From assembly GCA_016873225.1 (NCBI GenBank), contig VGXS01000005.1:62001-126000 (forward strand): a DNA stretch of 64,000 bases. Direction: 5' to 3'. The translations under genes and the position numbers were made by a program. The first letter of the stretch is position 1; each line of letters starts with the position of its first letter. Positions 9,306 through 19,159 of the stretch are shown in pieces. Origin of the DNA: Planctomycetota bacterium. Lineage in GTDB: Bacteria > Planctomycetota > Planctomycetia > Gemmatales > Gemmataceae. Below the pieces are notes generated by a model. It ran no database searches. It worked only from the letters and a program-made list of their open reading frames with translations, and was not told where the DNA came from.

Positions 9306-11882
9306 CTAACGGGAGGCGCTCCCGATTTGTCCCCTGAGATACTTGAGGGCCTCCTCGAGTTGCTTGTCGACATAGGCCGGCTTCGACTCCTTGTTGGGTC
9401 TGCCGCCCTCCGGTTCGATGATTTCCGTGTCGCGGAAATGATCGAATAGGTCGTCCCGTTCCTTGCGGTTGAGCTTCACTTCCAGGTTTGGCTTCACACC
9501 CCAGGTATCCTCCTCCTTGCCCGCCGTGGAGGACTTGTTCAGGTTCTTGCCGCTGGGCCTCCAGAATGTGGCGGTGGTGAGCTTGATCTCGCCTTCGCCG
9601 AATTCCTTGATGTTTTGAACCGACCCCTTCCCGAAACTACGCTCGCCGATGATGTAGGCGCGGTGATGGTCCTGAAGCGCCGCGGAAACGATCTCGCTGC
9701 CCGAGGCGCTGCCGCTGTTGACCAGGCAAACCATCGGGAAGTCGGTGAGGCTTCCCTCGGCCGAGCCGTTGAACTTGGTCTCCTGCCGGCCACGCGGGCG
9801 GATGCTCACGATGAGCCCGTCGTCGACGAACATGTCGGAGATGAGGACGGCGCTGTCGAGCAGGCCGCCCGGATTGAAGCGGAGGTCGAACACCAGGCCG
9901 CGCAGGACCTGCTTGTCGGCGCTGGCTTGCTTGCGGACCTCGTCCAGGGCCCGGCTCATGTCGCGGGCGGAGTTCCTCGCGAAGTTCGTCAGCCGGATGT
10001 AGGCGATCTTGCTCTTGGGATCGATCATGTAATCCCAGTCGGCGTTGGGCTTGCGCTTGAAGCCGAGCACGCTTTCCACCTCGATGCGGGCGCGGATGAG
10101 GTTGATGTCCTTGGGGGCCGGTTGGCCTTCGCGCTGGATGGTGACGGTGACCGGGGTTCCGGGCTTGCCCAGGATCTTCTTGACCGCCTCGGTGGTGGCC
10201 ATTCCCTTGGTGGAGATCACCTCGGGCTCCTTCAGCGGTGAGCCGTTGCTGTCCACCGTGCGGACAATCCGCGTGATGATGTCGCCGGCCTGCATGCCCG
10301 CCTTGAACGCCGGGCTGCCCTTGATGGGAGTCACGACGAGCAGCATGTCGGAGACGCTATCGCGGCGGATCTGCACGCCGATGCCCGTGAAGTTGCCCTG
10401 CACATCCTTGTCGAAGGCGGCCTTGGTCTCGGCGTCGATGTAGGTGGTGTAGGGATCGAGCTTGGCCATCATCCGCTGCAGCGAGATGTCGATGTCCTTG
10501 TTCTTTTCAAGGTCTTCCCGCTTGCCGAGGTTCTGGCGGGTGTCGGCCAGCAGCGCCGAGAGTTCCTGGGCGGAGAGATCCTTGGCAGATTCCACGCGCT
10601 TGAGCAACTCGGGCGGCAGCTTCTCCTCGAGGCGGCTGTAGAGCCCCTTGATGGCGTTGCCGACAAGCTCGGGTTGCTTGAGTTCCTTGACATACTCCTT
10701 CACCAGCAAGGTCGTGGCCTTGATAACCGTGCGGGCGTAGTTTTCGGCGGCCTCGCGCGGGAGTTTCATCCCGTCGAGGATGTCCTTGCGGGCCTTCTCG
10801 AACGCCGAGGCGGTGCCGCCGTCGGCGAGTTTTTCGTACTCCTTGCGGAGGTTGCGCATCGCCTTGAGCCGGGGCATCGCCTCGAGCAGGTTCACGCCCT
10901 CCTTCTCAACCGCCTTGAGGTCGGAATTTTCCGCGACCTTGCCGCGGAACGCCGCGATGGCCGTTTCGGCTTTCTTCGCCGCCGCCGGATTCACCGAAAG
11001 CCGGTAATGGTTGCCCCGGCCGCCGAGCACGAACGGAATGAGTTCCTTTTCCTTGGTTGTCTTGCCGATTTCACGGGCTTTTTCGGTCATTTTCTTTTCA
11101 AGGTACTCCACCATCTCGTCCACGGTGACTTGGCCGTCGGCCTCGCCTCCCTCGGTGTCGGCCTGGCCTGACAGGCCATCCACGAGCATCTTGCCGAACA
11201 GGCCCTGTTCGGGAAGGTTCAGCGATGCCGAGAGGCCGTTGGTGGCCAGGAAAACGACATGGCCCGGGGAAGCACCGTGGTCGTCCGTACCGTCATCTCC
11301 GAGGAACTCGCGGTAGGGGGCCTGCCCCAGGGAGGGCTCGGCGATTCCCTTGGCCGTGGTGGTGTAGCCCTTGAAATTGACATCGAGGAACACGGCGAAG
11401 CGGTCGGACTTGAGGTTCTTGAGGGCATCGGTGATTTCCGATTCGGCCAGCGCGTTCTTGTCGCGGCCGGCGAAGGTTGAATCCGAGAGGAAGTAGCATC
11501 GCCTGTCGCCGGAGTCCCCCAGGGGGCCGCCCTGGCAGAACATCGCCAGGAGCACGGTGTCGCCGGGCTTGGCCTGCTCGGCCAGCCATTGGAGGCCCTT
11601 GAGGGTGTTTTCGCGCGTGGCCTCGGCGCCTGAGAGCAACTTGGCGTCTGAGGGGGCGATCTTGGCGTGGGCGCCGTCGGTGAGAAGTTTGTAAAAATTC
11701 GTGGCGTCGGTTTCCGCGAAAGGGCGGGCGACGACTGAGGCATCGGCGGGCGATTTACCCGACCCGACGACAAGAAGCAGCGTCCGGTTCGTGGCGGGCG
11801 CCATCTCCGTGTCCTGGGATCGGGCGAAGCCCGCCAACAGGATCAAGGCCGCTGACAACGAGAATTTCAAGAATCCGTTCAT
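9306..11882 (-). CDS. S41 (CTP/Tsp) peptidase with PDZ domain and N-terminal caspase-like domain
   Basis: PDZ region GIGVQIRRDSVSDMLLVVTPIKGSPAFKAGMQAGDIITRI; S41 motifs LRFNPGGLLDSAVLISDMFV, NSGSASGSEIVSAALQDHHRAYIIGERSFGKGSVQ; N-terminal caspase-like fold residues (GDTVLLAMFCQGG, FAVFLDVNFKG). Confidence 0.85.
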   Translation of the reverse strand: MNGFLKFSLSAALILLAGFARSQDTEMAPATNRTLLLVVGSGKSPADASVVARPFAETDATNFYKLLTDGAHAKIAPSDAKLLSGAEATRENTLKGLQWLAEQAKPGDTVLLAMFCQGGPLGDSGDRRCYFLSDSTFAGRDKNALAESEITDALKNLKSDRFAVFLDVNFKGYTTTAKGIAEPSLGQAPYREFLGDDGTDDHGASPGHVVFLATNGLSASLNLPEQGLFGKMLVDGLSGQADTEGGEADGQVTVDEMVEYLEKKMTEKAREIGKTTKEKELIPFVLGGRGNHYRLSVNPAAAKKAETAIAAFRGKVAENSDLKAVEKEGVNLLEAMPRLKAMRNLRKEYEKLADGGTASAFEKARKDILDGMKLPREAAENYARTVIKATTLLVKEYVKELKQPELVGNAIKGLYSRLEEKLPPELLKRVESAKDLSAQELSALLADTRQNLGKREDLEKNKDIDISLQRMMAKLDPYTTYIDAETKAAFDKDVQGNFTGIGVQIRRDSVSDMLLVVTPIKGSPAFKAGMQAGDIITRIVRTVDSNGSPLKEPEVISTKGMATTEAVKKILGKPGTPVTVTIQREGQPAPKDINLIRARIEVESVLGFKRKPNADWDYMIDPKSKIAYIRLTNFARNSARDMSRALDEVRKQASADKQVLRGLVFDLRFNPGGLLDSAVLISDMFVDDGLIVSIRPRGRQETKFNGSAEGSLTDFPMVCLVNSGSASGSEIVSAALQDHHRAYIIGERSFGKGSVQNIKEFGEGEIKLTTATFWRPSGKNLNKSSTAGKEEDTWGVKPNLEVKLNRKERDDLFDHFRDTEIIEPEGGRPNKESKPAYVDKQLEEALKYLRGQIGSASR

Positions 11883-11978
11883 GGGATCCCTCGGTGGGTT
11901 CGATGCGCACGATCCAATTCCATTTATACGAATGTTGCCTTACCGGCGTTCGTGAAACAACCCTACCCAGCGGAGGAT

Positions 11979-13106
11979 TCAGTCACGCGCCAGCTTGATT
12001 AGCAAGTCGGCACCCCGTTCCAACTCCCGGTCGGCGACGGCATAACTCAGCCTGAAATGGGTGTCGGAGGCGCTGAAGACATTTCCGGGAATGATGAGCA
12101 AATTGTTGGCGATGGCCTTGGCCACGAAGTCGGAACCTTTCATTCCGCTTGGAGCTTTTGGATAAATGTAGAAGGCTCCGCCGGGCGGGCCGATATCGTA
12201 GTATTTCTCAAGTCGCTCGCGCATGTAGTCGCGTTTTCTTCCGTAATCACTCACGATCGGGCTCATGTCGAGGTCGAGCGCCTCGAGGGCCCCATGCTGC
12301 GCCATGCTCGGGGCGCAAACGAAGGTGTATTGCTGCAGCTTGGTCATTTCCTCGATGAGCCTCGATGGGCCGTGGATGTATCCCACCCGCCAGCCGGTCA
12401 TCGCGTAAGTCTTGCTGAATCCGTCGATCACCAGCGCCTGCTCGTTGAATTCCGCGGGACTTCTGTGGGGGCCGTCGAAGCTGAACAGGCTGTAAATCTC
12501 GTCGCTGATCAGCAGGACCCCCCGCTTGGCGCACAGTCGGGCGAGTCGCTCCATCAGGGAGGCCGGCATGATGGCGCCGGTGGGGTTGGCCGGACTGTTG
12601 ATGATGAGCGCCTTGGTTCGCGGGCCGATCTCCCGCTCAACCTGGTCCGGGTCGGGCATGAAGTCCGGACCGGTGGGAAGGGCCTTCATGATTCCGCCGG
12701 CCAATAGAGGCAAGTTGGGGTACATCACGAACCACGGGTCGCATGCCAGCACCTCGTCACCTGGGTCGAGCACGGTCATGAGAGCCAGCACCAGCGCGCC
12801 GGAGGTGCCGGAGGTGACAAGCAGTTTCCGGTCGGAGTGCGACGGGAACCTTGCCGCGACCTGGCGGCCCAGCTTGTCCCTCAGGGAGGCGAGGCCCTGG
12901 GTGACGGTGTAGCTATTGTGGCCCGCCTCGATGGCCCGGATGGCGGCCTGCCGGCATGGCGCGGGCACGGGAAAGTCGGGTTGGCCGATGCTGAGGTTCA
13001 CCGGGTCCTTGAGCTGCCGGGCCAAGTCAAAGACCTTGCGGATGCCTGAAGATTCGAATTTTCCCATCCGCGCCGCGATCCAGCGCTCGGGGTCGTTGCC
13101 GCCCAT
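11979..13106 (-). CDS. Pyridoxal-phosphate-dependent aminotransferase (aspartate aminotransferase family)
   Basis: MGKFESSGIRKVFDLARQLKDPVNLSIGQPDFPVP...NPTGAIM...SDEIYSLFSF...DGFSKTYAMTGWRVGYIHGP; start chosen inside the longer ORF. Confidence 0.85.
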   Translation of the reverse strand: MGGNDPERWIAARMGKFESSGIRKVFDLARQLKDPVNLSIGQPDFPVPAPCRQAAIRAIEAGHNSYTVTQGLASLRDKLGRQVAARFPSHSDRKLLVTSGTSGALVLALMTVLDPGDEVLACDPWFVMYPNLPLLAGGIMKALPTGPDFMPDPDQVEREIGPRTKALIINSPANPTGAIMPASLMERLARLCAKRGVLLISDEIYSLFSFDGPHRSPAEFNEQALVIDGFSKTYAMTGWRVGYIHGPSRLIEEMTKLQQYTFVCAPSMAQHGALEALDLDMSPIVSDYGRKRDYMRERLEKYYDIGPPGGAFYIYPKAPSGMKGSDFVAKAIANNLLIIPGNVFSASDTHFRLSYAVADRELERGADLLIKLARD

Positions 13107-13135
13107 CTGTGTCCTTTCCCCAATTGTTCCCGGGG

Positions 13136-13936
13136 TCAACGGAAGCTGTTGCCCTCGCCCGGGAATTCCCCCGACCTGACCTCGGCGGCGTAGCGTCCCG
13201 CGGCATCGCGAACAAGCGATGCCATCTCCGCGTATCGCTTGCTGAACTTCGGCCGCATCGATTCCTCGAGGCCGAGAAGGTCGTGAAGCACCAGCACCTG
13301 CCCGTCGCAACCCGGCCCGGCGCCGATGCCGATGGTCGGAACCGCGACGACGCTTGTCACCCGATGCCCAAGGCCCGCCGGCACGCACTCCACCACCATC
13401 GAGAACACCCCGGCCTCCTCGAGGGCCTTGGCGTCGGCGAGCACGGCATCGGCGTCGCGCTGGACCTTGAAGCCGCCCAACCGCCTGACGGATTGCGGCG
13501 TCAGGCCCACATGGCCCATGACGGGGATGCCCGCGTCCGCCATCCTCGCGACCGTGCCGGCCCGGCTTTGGCCCCCCTCGAGTTTCACGGCGTTGGCCCC
13601 GGTCTCGCGCAGGATGCGGCCCGCGTTGCGGAGGGCGTCCTCGTCGGAAATGTGATAGCTCAAAAAAGGCATGTCCACCACGACGAAGGCGCGCCTCGCC
13701 GCCGCGCGAACCATCTTTCCGTGGTAGATCATGTCATCGACGGTCACGGAAAGGCTGTCGGCCTTGCCTTGCACCACCATGCCCAGCGAGTCGCCCACCA
13801 AGAGGCAGTCGACGCCCGCCTCGTCGAGGCATCTCGCCATGGGATGGTCGTACGCGGTGACCATGACGATTTTCCGGCCGTTGGCCCTGGCCTTGGAGAA
13901 ATCGTCGAGGGTGAACGGCTTGTCGTCTCGGGTCAT
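13136..13936 (-). CDS. panB: 3-methyl-2-oxobutanoate hydroxymethyltransferase
   Basis: MTRDDKPFTLDDFSKARANGRKIVMVTAYDHPMARCLDEAGVDCLLVGDSLGMVVQGKADSLSVTVDDMIYHGKMVRAA...VKLEGG...VMGHVGLTPQSVRRLGGFKVQ. Confidence 0.93.
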   Translation of the reverse strand: MTRDDKPFTLDDFSKARANGRKIVMVTAYDHPMARCLDEAGVDCLLVGDSLGMVVQGKADSLSVTVDDMIYHGKMVRAAARRAFVVVDMPFLSYHISDEDALRNAGRILRETGANAVKLEGGQSRAGTVARMADAGIPVMGHVGLTPQSVRRLGGFKVQRDADAVLADAKALEEAGVFSMVVECVPAGLGHRVTSVVAVPTIGIGAGPGCDGQVLVLHDLLGLEESMRPKFSKRYAEMASLVRDAAGRYAAEVRSGEFPGEGNSFR

Positions 13937-14027
13937 GTGCGCGTTCCGGCATGGCGCGGCGTCCAGTTGGTCCGGGAACCGCACTAAACTGTTGTAGCAG
14001 TTTCATGGCGATGGTGGGGTATTGGCG

Positions 14028-14567
14028 ATGGCCGATGCGGTGGCGACTTTCGGCGGCGGTTGCTTCTGGTGCCTGGAGGCGGTTTTCGAGCGCCTTGCCG
14101 GCGTCTCCGATGTCACCTCGGGCTACTGCGGTGGCGCGGATCCGAACCCCACTTACGAAAAGGTGTGCGGCGGGCGCACGGGCCATGCCGAGGTCGTGCG
14201 TGTTTCGTTCGATCCGACCGTCGTCAGTTTTGGGACGCTCCTTGAGGTCTTCTTCCTGAGCCACGATCCCACCACCCTCAACCGGCAAGGCGCCGATATC
14301 GGCACCCAGTACCGCTCGGTGGTTTTCTTTCATGACGCCGATCAGGAGGCCGCCACCCGGGCGCACATTGCCAATCTCAACGCCAGCGGAACGCTTGCCG
14401 GCCCCGTGGTCACCCAGATCGTGCCTGAGACCCGGTTTTTCCCCGCGGAGGATTACCATCAGGACTACTTCCGCAACAACCCTTATGCCCCGTACTGCCA
14501 GGTGGTGGTGGCATCCAAGGTTTCAAAGTTGCTGAAGGCGTTTCCCGGCAAGGTATCGCCAACCTGA
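14028..14567 (+). CDS. msrA: Peptide-methionine (S)-S-oxide reductase
   Basis: ATFGGGCFWCLEAVFERLAGVSDVTSGYCGG...FFLSHDPTTLNRQGADIGTQYRSVVFFHD...FFPAEDYHQDYF. Confidence 0.95.
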   Translation: MADAVATFGGGCFWCLEAVFERLAGVSDVTSGYCGGADPNPTYEKVCGGRTGHAEVVRVSFDPTVVSFGTLLEVFFLSHDPTTLNRQGADIGTQYRSVVFFHDADQEAATRAHIANLNASGTLAGPVVTQIVPETRFFPAEDYHQDYFRNNPYAPYCQVVVASKVSKLLKAFPGKVSPT

Positions 14568-14678
14568 CCAACCGTTGTCCCCCCCGGCCATCGAAAGGTC
14601 CGTCCACCGGCCCGCATGGGTAGATGGGTGCCATGGTGGCATCGCATCCAGATGAACCGTTGCCGGGGGGAATCCATC

Positions 14679-15104
14679 ATGAACCGTCGAGCCTGGGTTG
14701 GAACCGTTGCCGCTGGAGCCTCGACCGCCGTTTGGGTCGGGAATGCCGCGGGGCAGAACAACAATGGAAACGGGGCGCGCGACAAGTGCGCCGAGGCCTG
14801 CGGCGAATGCATTCTCAAGTGCCTCAGGTGTCACGCGTACTGCGTGGAGATGCTCGAGAAGGAGTCCGCGCTTCATGCCCACGGGGGCAAGCCATGCCTG
14901 GACTGCGCCGAATTCTGCAGGATGTGCCTCTCGGTCTGCGTCCGCGGGGGCCCGATGGTACCGGCGGCGGTGGAGGCCTGCGCCAAGGCCTGCGAAATGT
15001 GCGCCGCGGAATGCGCGAGGCACCCCGGGGACAAGATGATCTCCGAGTGCGCCGCGGAATGCCTCAAGTGTGCCAAGGCTTGCAGGGCCGTGCTGGCGAA
15101 ATAG
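14679..15104 (+). CDS. Four-helix bundle copper-binding (Csp-like, DUF326-type) exported protein
   Basis: MNRRAWVGTVAAGASTAVWVGNAAGQ signal followed by CAEACGECILKCLRCHAYC...CLDCAEFCRMCLSVC...CAKACEMCAAEC...CAAECLKCAKAC; 19 Cys counted. Confidence 0.8.
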   Translation: MNRRAWVGTVAAGASTAVWVGNAAGQNNNGNGARDKCAEACGECILKCLRCHAYCVEMLEKESALHAHGGKPCLDCAEFCRMCLSVCVRGGPMVPAAVEACAKACEMCAAECARHPGDKMISECAAECLKCAKACRAVLAK

Positions 15105-15177
15105 GACCCTACAATCTGCTGCCGTTTCGTCCGGATCAGGGAATGCCACCCTGATTCCGGAAAACGGCACCAGGTCG

Positions 15178-15498
15178 ATGCCACCGGCGCGGCGGTTTCT
15201 TGCGACAACCACGGGTTTGTCAGAAGCGGGGACTATCCTGTCCGGTTCCACGGTATGGATCGGAAACAACCGGGCCACATGCCGGTTCCAACCCAAGGTC
15301 GGCCAGATCGAGGTGGGTTCGTTCCTGGCCGAGTTGGTCAATTTCCTCATCGTGGCCTTGGCGCTGTGGATCTTCCTCGTCAAGTTTCTCGGCTTCCTCA
15401 TGCGGAGCAAGGAGCGGGAGAAGCCGGCACCCGGCCCGACCAGGGACCAGCAGTTGCTGGAGGAAATCCGGGATCTCCCCAAGGCCGGGCACGGCTGA
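15178..15498 (+). CDS. MscL-like protein containing only the second TM helix and C-terminal domain (truncated or relic)
   Basis: VGQIEVGSFLAELVNFLIVALALWIFLVKFLGFLMRSKEREKPAPGPTRDQQLLEEIRDLPKAG resembles the MscL C-terminal half; no TM1-like segment found in any frame upstream. Confidence 0.5.
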   Translation: MPPARRFLATTTGLSEAGTILSGSTVWIGNNRATCRFQPKVGQIEVGSFLAELVNFLIVALALWIFLVKFLGFLMRSKEREKPAPGPTRDQQLLEEIRDLPKAGHG

Positions 15499-15534
15499 GA
15501 AAATCGACAAAAACGCCACGGTTTTACCACAATT

Positions 15535-17058
15535 TCAATAGGCCTTGGCGAAAACCACCCGGCGCGCCGACGGATTGCCCGTGAGCACGCACTTGCCCGG
15601 GGCGGTGTCTCCGCCGTCGGGAATACAGCGGATGGTGGCCTTGGCCAGCTCGCTGATGCGGTCCTCGGTTTCCCGCGTGCCGTCCCAGTGGGCCATGAGG
15701 AATCCTCCCGGTTCCTCGAGCTTTTTCGTGAACTCGTCCCATGAGTTCACCTCGTGGATGTTGGCGTCGCGGAACGCCTTGGCCTTGGCGAACAGGGCCG
15801 CCTGGATCTCCTTGAGTAGCGCGATCACCTTTCCGGGCGCGGCGTCGAGCGGGATGCCCATCTGCTTGCCCTCCTTGCCCGGCATGTCGCGGCGCGCCAG
15901 CACGCAGGCGTTTTGCGCCACATCCTTGGGACCGATCTCCACGCGCACGGGCACTCCCTTGAGTTCCCATTCGTTGAAACGGAAGCCCGGCGAATTGTGG
16001 AAGTCCTCGTCCACGCGCACGGCGACCGGTTCGTAGTCGAAGAAGTCCTCCCGCGGAAGTTCCCTCAGGCGCCCGGCCAGCTCGCGCGCGGCCCGGGTGG
16101 AGGCCTCCCGTTCGGAGGCTTCCTTGCCCATCGGGCAGATCACCACCTGCACCGGGGCCAGCCGCGGAGGAGCCACCAACCCCTGGTCGTCGGAGTGCGT
16201 CATGATCAGCCCGCCGATGAGCCGGGTGGATACCCCCCACGAGGTCGCATAGGCGTGCTCAAGCTGGCCCTGCTGGTTCTGGAACCTGACATCGAAGGCC
16301 TTGGAGAAGTTCTGCCCGAGGTAGTGGCTGGTGCCGGCCTGGAGGGCCTTCTTGTCCTGCATCATCGCCTCGATGCACAGGGTGTACTCGGCGCCCGGGA
16401 ACTTCTGCCCCTCGCTCTTGGGACCGCACAGCACCGGCATCGCCATCCAGTTCTCCGCGAAATCGCGGTAAACGCCGAGCATCCGTCGGGTCTCCTCCTC
16501 GGCGTCGGCGGCGGTGGCGTGCGCGGTGTGGCCTTCCTGCCAGAGGAACTCGGCGGTGCGCAGGAACAGCCGGGTGCGCATTTCCCAGCGAACGACATTG
16601 GCCCACTGGTTCACCAAAAGCGGCAGGTCCCGGTAGCTTTGGATCCAGTTCTTGTAGGTGTTCCAGATGATGGTTTCCGAGGTGGGGCGGACGATGAGTT
16701 CCTCCTCGAGCCTGGCCTCGGGATCCACTTCCACGCCCTTGCCGGGTATCGCCTTGAGCCTGTAGTGGGTGACCACCGCGCATTCCTTGGCGAATCCCTC
16801 GGCCATCTGCTCCTCCTTGGCGAGGTAGCTCTTGGGGATGAACAGCGGGAAATAGGCGTTCACATGGCCCGTGTCCTTGAACATGCGGTCGAGCGCCCGC
16901 TGCATCCGTTCCCAGATGGCATAGCCGTGCGGCTTGATCACCATGCAGCCGCGCACCGAGGAGTTTTCCGCGAGGCCGGCGCGGTTGACGATGTCGAGGT
17001 ACCATTGCGAGTAATCGGCGGCCCTGCTGGTGATTTTCTCTCCGGCCATGCGCGGCAT
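15535..17058 (-). CDS. proS: Prolyl-tRNA synthetase
   Basis: [74 protein letters not shown]...[59 protein letters not shown]. Confidence 0.95.
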   Translation of the reverse strand: MPRMAGEKITSRAADYSQWYLDIVNRAGLAENSSVRGCMVIKPHGYAIWERMQRALDRMFKDTGHVNAYFPLFIPKSYLAKEEQMAEGFAKECAVVTHYRLKAIPGKGVEVDPEARLEEELIVRPTSETIIWNTYKNWIQSYRDLPLLVNQWANVVRWEMRTRLFLRTAEFLWQEGHTAHATAADAEEETRRMLGVYRDFAENWMAMPVLCGPKSEGQKFPGAEYTLCIEAMMQDKKALQAGTSHYLGQNFSKAFDVRFQNQQGQLEHAYATSWGVSTRLIGGLIMTHSDDQGLVAPPRLAPVQVVICPMGKEASEREASTRAARELAGRLRELPREDFFDYEPVAVRVDEDFHNSPGFRFNEWELKGVPVRVEIGPKDVAQNACVLARRDMPGKEGKQMGIPLDAAPGKVIALLKEIQAALFAKAKAFRDANIHEVNSWDEFTKKLEEPGGFLMAHWDGTRETEDRISELAKATIRCIPDGGDTAPGKCVLTGNPSARRVVFAKAY

Positions 17059-17153
17059 GCTCCATCGGTGACTGTTTTGTCGGACTGGGGCATTGTAGCC
17101 GGAAGGGTGGCGGAGTCCTGCCGCGCCTATGCTGATGGCTGCGGGAGGATCGG

Positions 17154-18050
17154 ATGACGGCGCTCGTGGAAATGGCGGGGCTGACCCGCGACTATGGCTG
17201 GCTGAGGCCCAGGAGGGCCCTCGACGCGCTCGACTTGAGCGTGCGGCCAGGCGAGGTCGTGGGCCTGCTGGGGCCCAACGGTTCGGGCAAATCCACCGCG
17301 CTCAGGCTGCTTTTGGGTTTCATGCGCCCAACCAGCGGGACGGTGCGCCTGGCCGGACTCGACCCTTGGAAGGAGGGGCCGCGGGCCAGGCGTTCGGTCG
17401 CCTACCTTCCCGGTGAATTGCGCCTGTACGAAAACCTCACGGCCCTGGAACTCTCCCGGTTCCTGGGCGACCTCCGCGGAGGATTCAGCGGCGACCGCGC
17501 CCGCCAACTCGCCAAGGCCTTCGACCTCGACCTGGACACGCCCCTGTCCGCGTGCAGTTCCGGAATGAAGCGCAAGGCGGCGCTCGTGGCCATCCTTTCA
17601 TTGGATGCGCCGCTTTGGGTGCTCGACGAACCCACCAACACGCTCGACCCGGCGATGCGCGAACGACTGCTCGGGGAAATCTCGCGGGCCAAGGCCGCCG
17701 GCAAGGCCGTGCTGTTCAGTTCCCATGTGCTTGAGGAGGTGGAGAAGGTGTGCGACCGCGTCGCCATCCTCCGCAAGGGCAGGCTCGCCGCCACTTGCGA
17801 CGGCGATTCCATGCGTCGGGGCCGCCGCGTCTCGGCGCGCAAGCTGGGTCCCGTCTCCCGGCCTCCCGACGGCCAGGGCCTGGTCGACGCCAGCAGCCCC
17901 GAAAAATTAGTTTTTGAAGTGTCTGAATTGTCTCCTGAGCTGCTGTCGTGGCTGGCCGGGCAACCCGTCGAGGACCTGCGCATCGAGCCCTTGGCGGTGT
18001 CGCGGCTGTACAGGTCGATCCATCCCGAGGAGGAGGCGGCCAATCATTGA
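17154..18050 (+). CDS. ABC transporter ATP-binding protein (no adjacent permease)
   Basis: Walker [10 protein letters not shown], Walker [14 protein letters not shown], '[18 protein letters not shown]' signature region. Confidence 0.9.
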   Translation: MTALVEMAGLTRDYGWLRPRRALDALDLSVRPGEVVGLLGPNGSGKSTALRLLLGFMRPTSGTVRLAGLDPWKEGPRARRSVAYLPGELRLYENLTALELSRFLGDLRGGFSGDRARQLAKAFDLDLDTPLSACSSGMKRKAALVAILSLDAPLWVLDEPTNTLDPAMRERLLGEISRAKAAGKAVLFSSHVLEEVEKVCDRVAILRKGRLAATCDGDSMRRGRRVSARKLGPVSRPPDGQGLVDASSPEKLVFEVSELSPELLSWLAGQPVEDLRIEPLAVSRLYRSIHPEEEAANH

Positions 18051-18191
18051 ATTTTTTACAAGATATTTGTAATCCTTTCCATTGAAATCACTTGCGGCAA
18101 GTGGCCTTTTTTCCGGCTAGGCCCGCGCCTATACGGCCGCCTCCCAAGCGGTTCGCCATGGATGGCGGATGCGATGGCACGGAGGCCCGGG

Positions 18192-18980
18192 ATGACCAGA
18201 GCGCTTTGGCGGCTCATGCTCGCCTTGATCCCCTGTTATGTCTGGATCGCGGCGTCACCGCCGCGCGCCGGGGCGGGGTGAACGCCACTGGGGTGCCCTC
18301 CCGGCAGTTTGCCGGTGATGGCTCCCGGATCGATGGTCGTGGCGCAACCGCCGGTTTGGCCCGGCGCCGTCCCGCAGCGCCCCCCGTTCAACCAGTTCCA
18401 GCCTCAGGCCTACGCGCCGCAGCCTTACGCGCCTTACCCGCAGGGCCAGGTTCACGCCGCCCCGCAACCGGCGGCTTATCAGGCCCCGCAGCCGCAGGCT
18501 TACGCGCCGCAGGCTTATGCCCCGCAGGCTTACGCCCCGCAGCCGGCATCACCGGGATGGTCGAGGCCATCGGCCCCCATTCAAGCCACGCCCGTGGTCG
18601 TCGCGGCGCCTCCCGCCGGCAATCCTTCCGGCAACTTCGTCGCCCGGGCCGCCATGCCGGACGCGCCGCGAACGCCGGTCTACAAGCTTCCTCCGCCTGA
18701 GGCCCTCGGGATCCATCCCGTGGCCGCGCAGGCACCAGCCACCACTCCGGCCGCCCCCGCGGCTGAAACCCTGGACTGGTCACGCGCCCGCCGGGAGATG
18801 GCGAACCTGAAAATCCACGCCTTCCAGTTCGAGATGCTGCCGGACGGAAGGCACAGGTTCATCTGCGCGTTGACGGATTTGGCTGGCCGTTCGCAGCAGG
18901 TCGAGGCCAGCGACGCGACGGAATCGGGCGCGGTGAGGCAGGCCTTGCAACGCGCCAGCCTGTATCGGCAAGGTCGCTGA
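18192..18980 (+). pseudogene. Secreted PQ-rich protein interrupted by an in-frame TGA between signal peptide and mature part
   Basis: ggagg RBS + ATG 18192: MTRALWRLMLALIPCYVWIAASPPRAGAG* (TGA 18279-18281), continuing in the same frame as the 18309-18980 ORF (MPVMAPGSMVVAQPPVWPGAVPQ...AYAPQ repeats). Confidence 0.5.
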
Positions 18981-19007
18981 CGCCAACAGCTTGGCGAGAG
19001 GAATTCA

Positions 19008-19041
19008 AAAGGCCCCGGAAAAGTCCGGGGGCCTTTTTTTG
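19008..19041 (+). terminator. Rho-independent terminator
   Basis: aaggccccggaaaagtccgggggccttttttt: GC stem plus T7. Confidence 0.7.
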
Positions 19042-19092
19042 GGGGGGGTACTTGCAGCGCAAGGGAAAGGATTGTTTACTTGTAGGAAGAAG

Positions 19093-19117
19093 TGGGGCCA
19101 AGTGGGAGCCAATGGGA
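19093..19117 (+). promoter_or_regulatory. MraZ operator (triple TGGGN box)
   Basis: TGGGG-ccaag-TGGGA-gccaa-TGGGA, three boxes at exact 10-nt spacing immediately upstream of mraZ. Confidence 0.75.
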
Positions 19118-19159
19118 GGCTGAGCCGCTGACTCGACGACCGGTGTGGGATCGACCGGC

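Noticed and set aside
11979-13388. Full 469-aa aminotransferase ORF
   Set aside because: The first ~94 residues are Arg-rich out-of-frame translation of panB; the gene starts at 13106.
18092-18700. 202-aa ORF in an alternative frame
   Set aside because: Frame conflicts with the RBS/signal-peptide frame starting at 18192 and encodes Arg/Ala low-complexity sequence.
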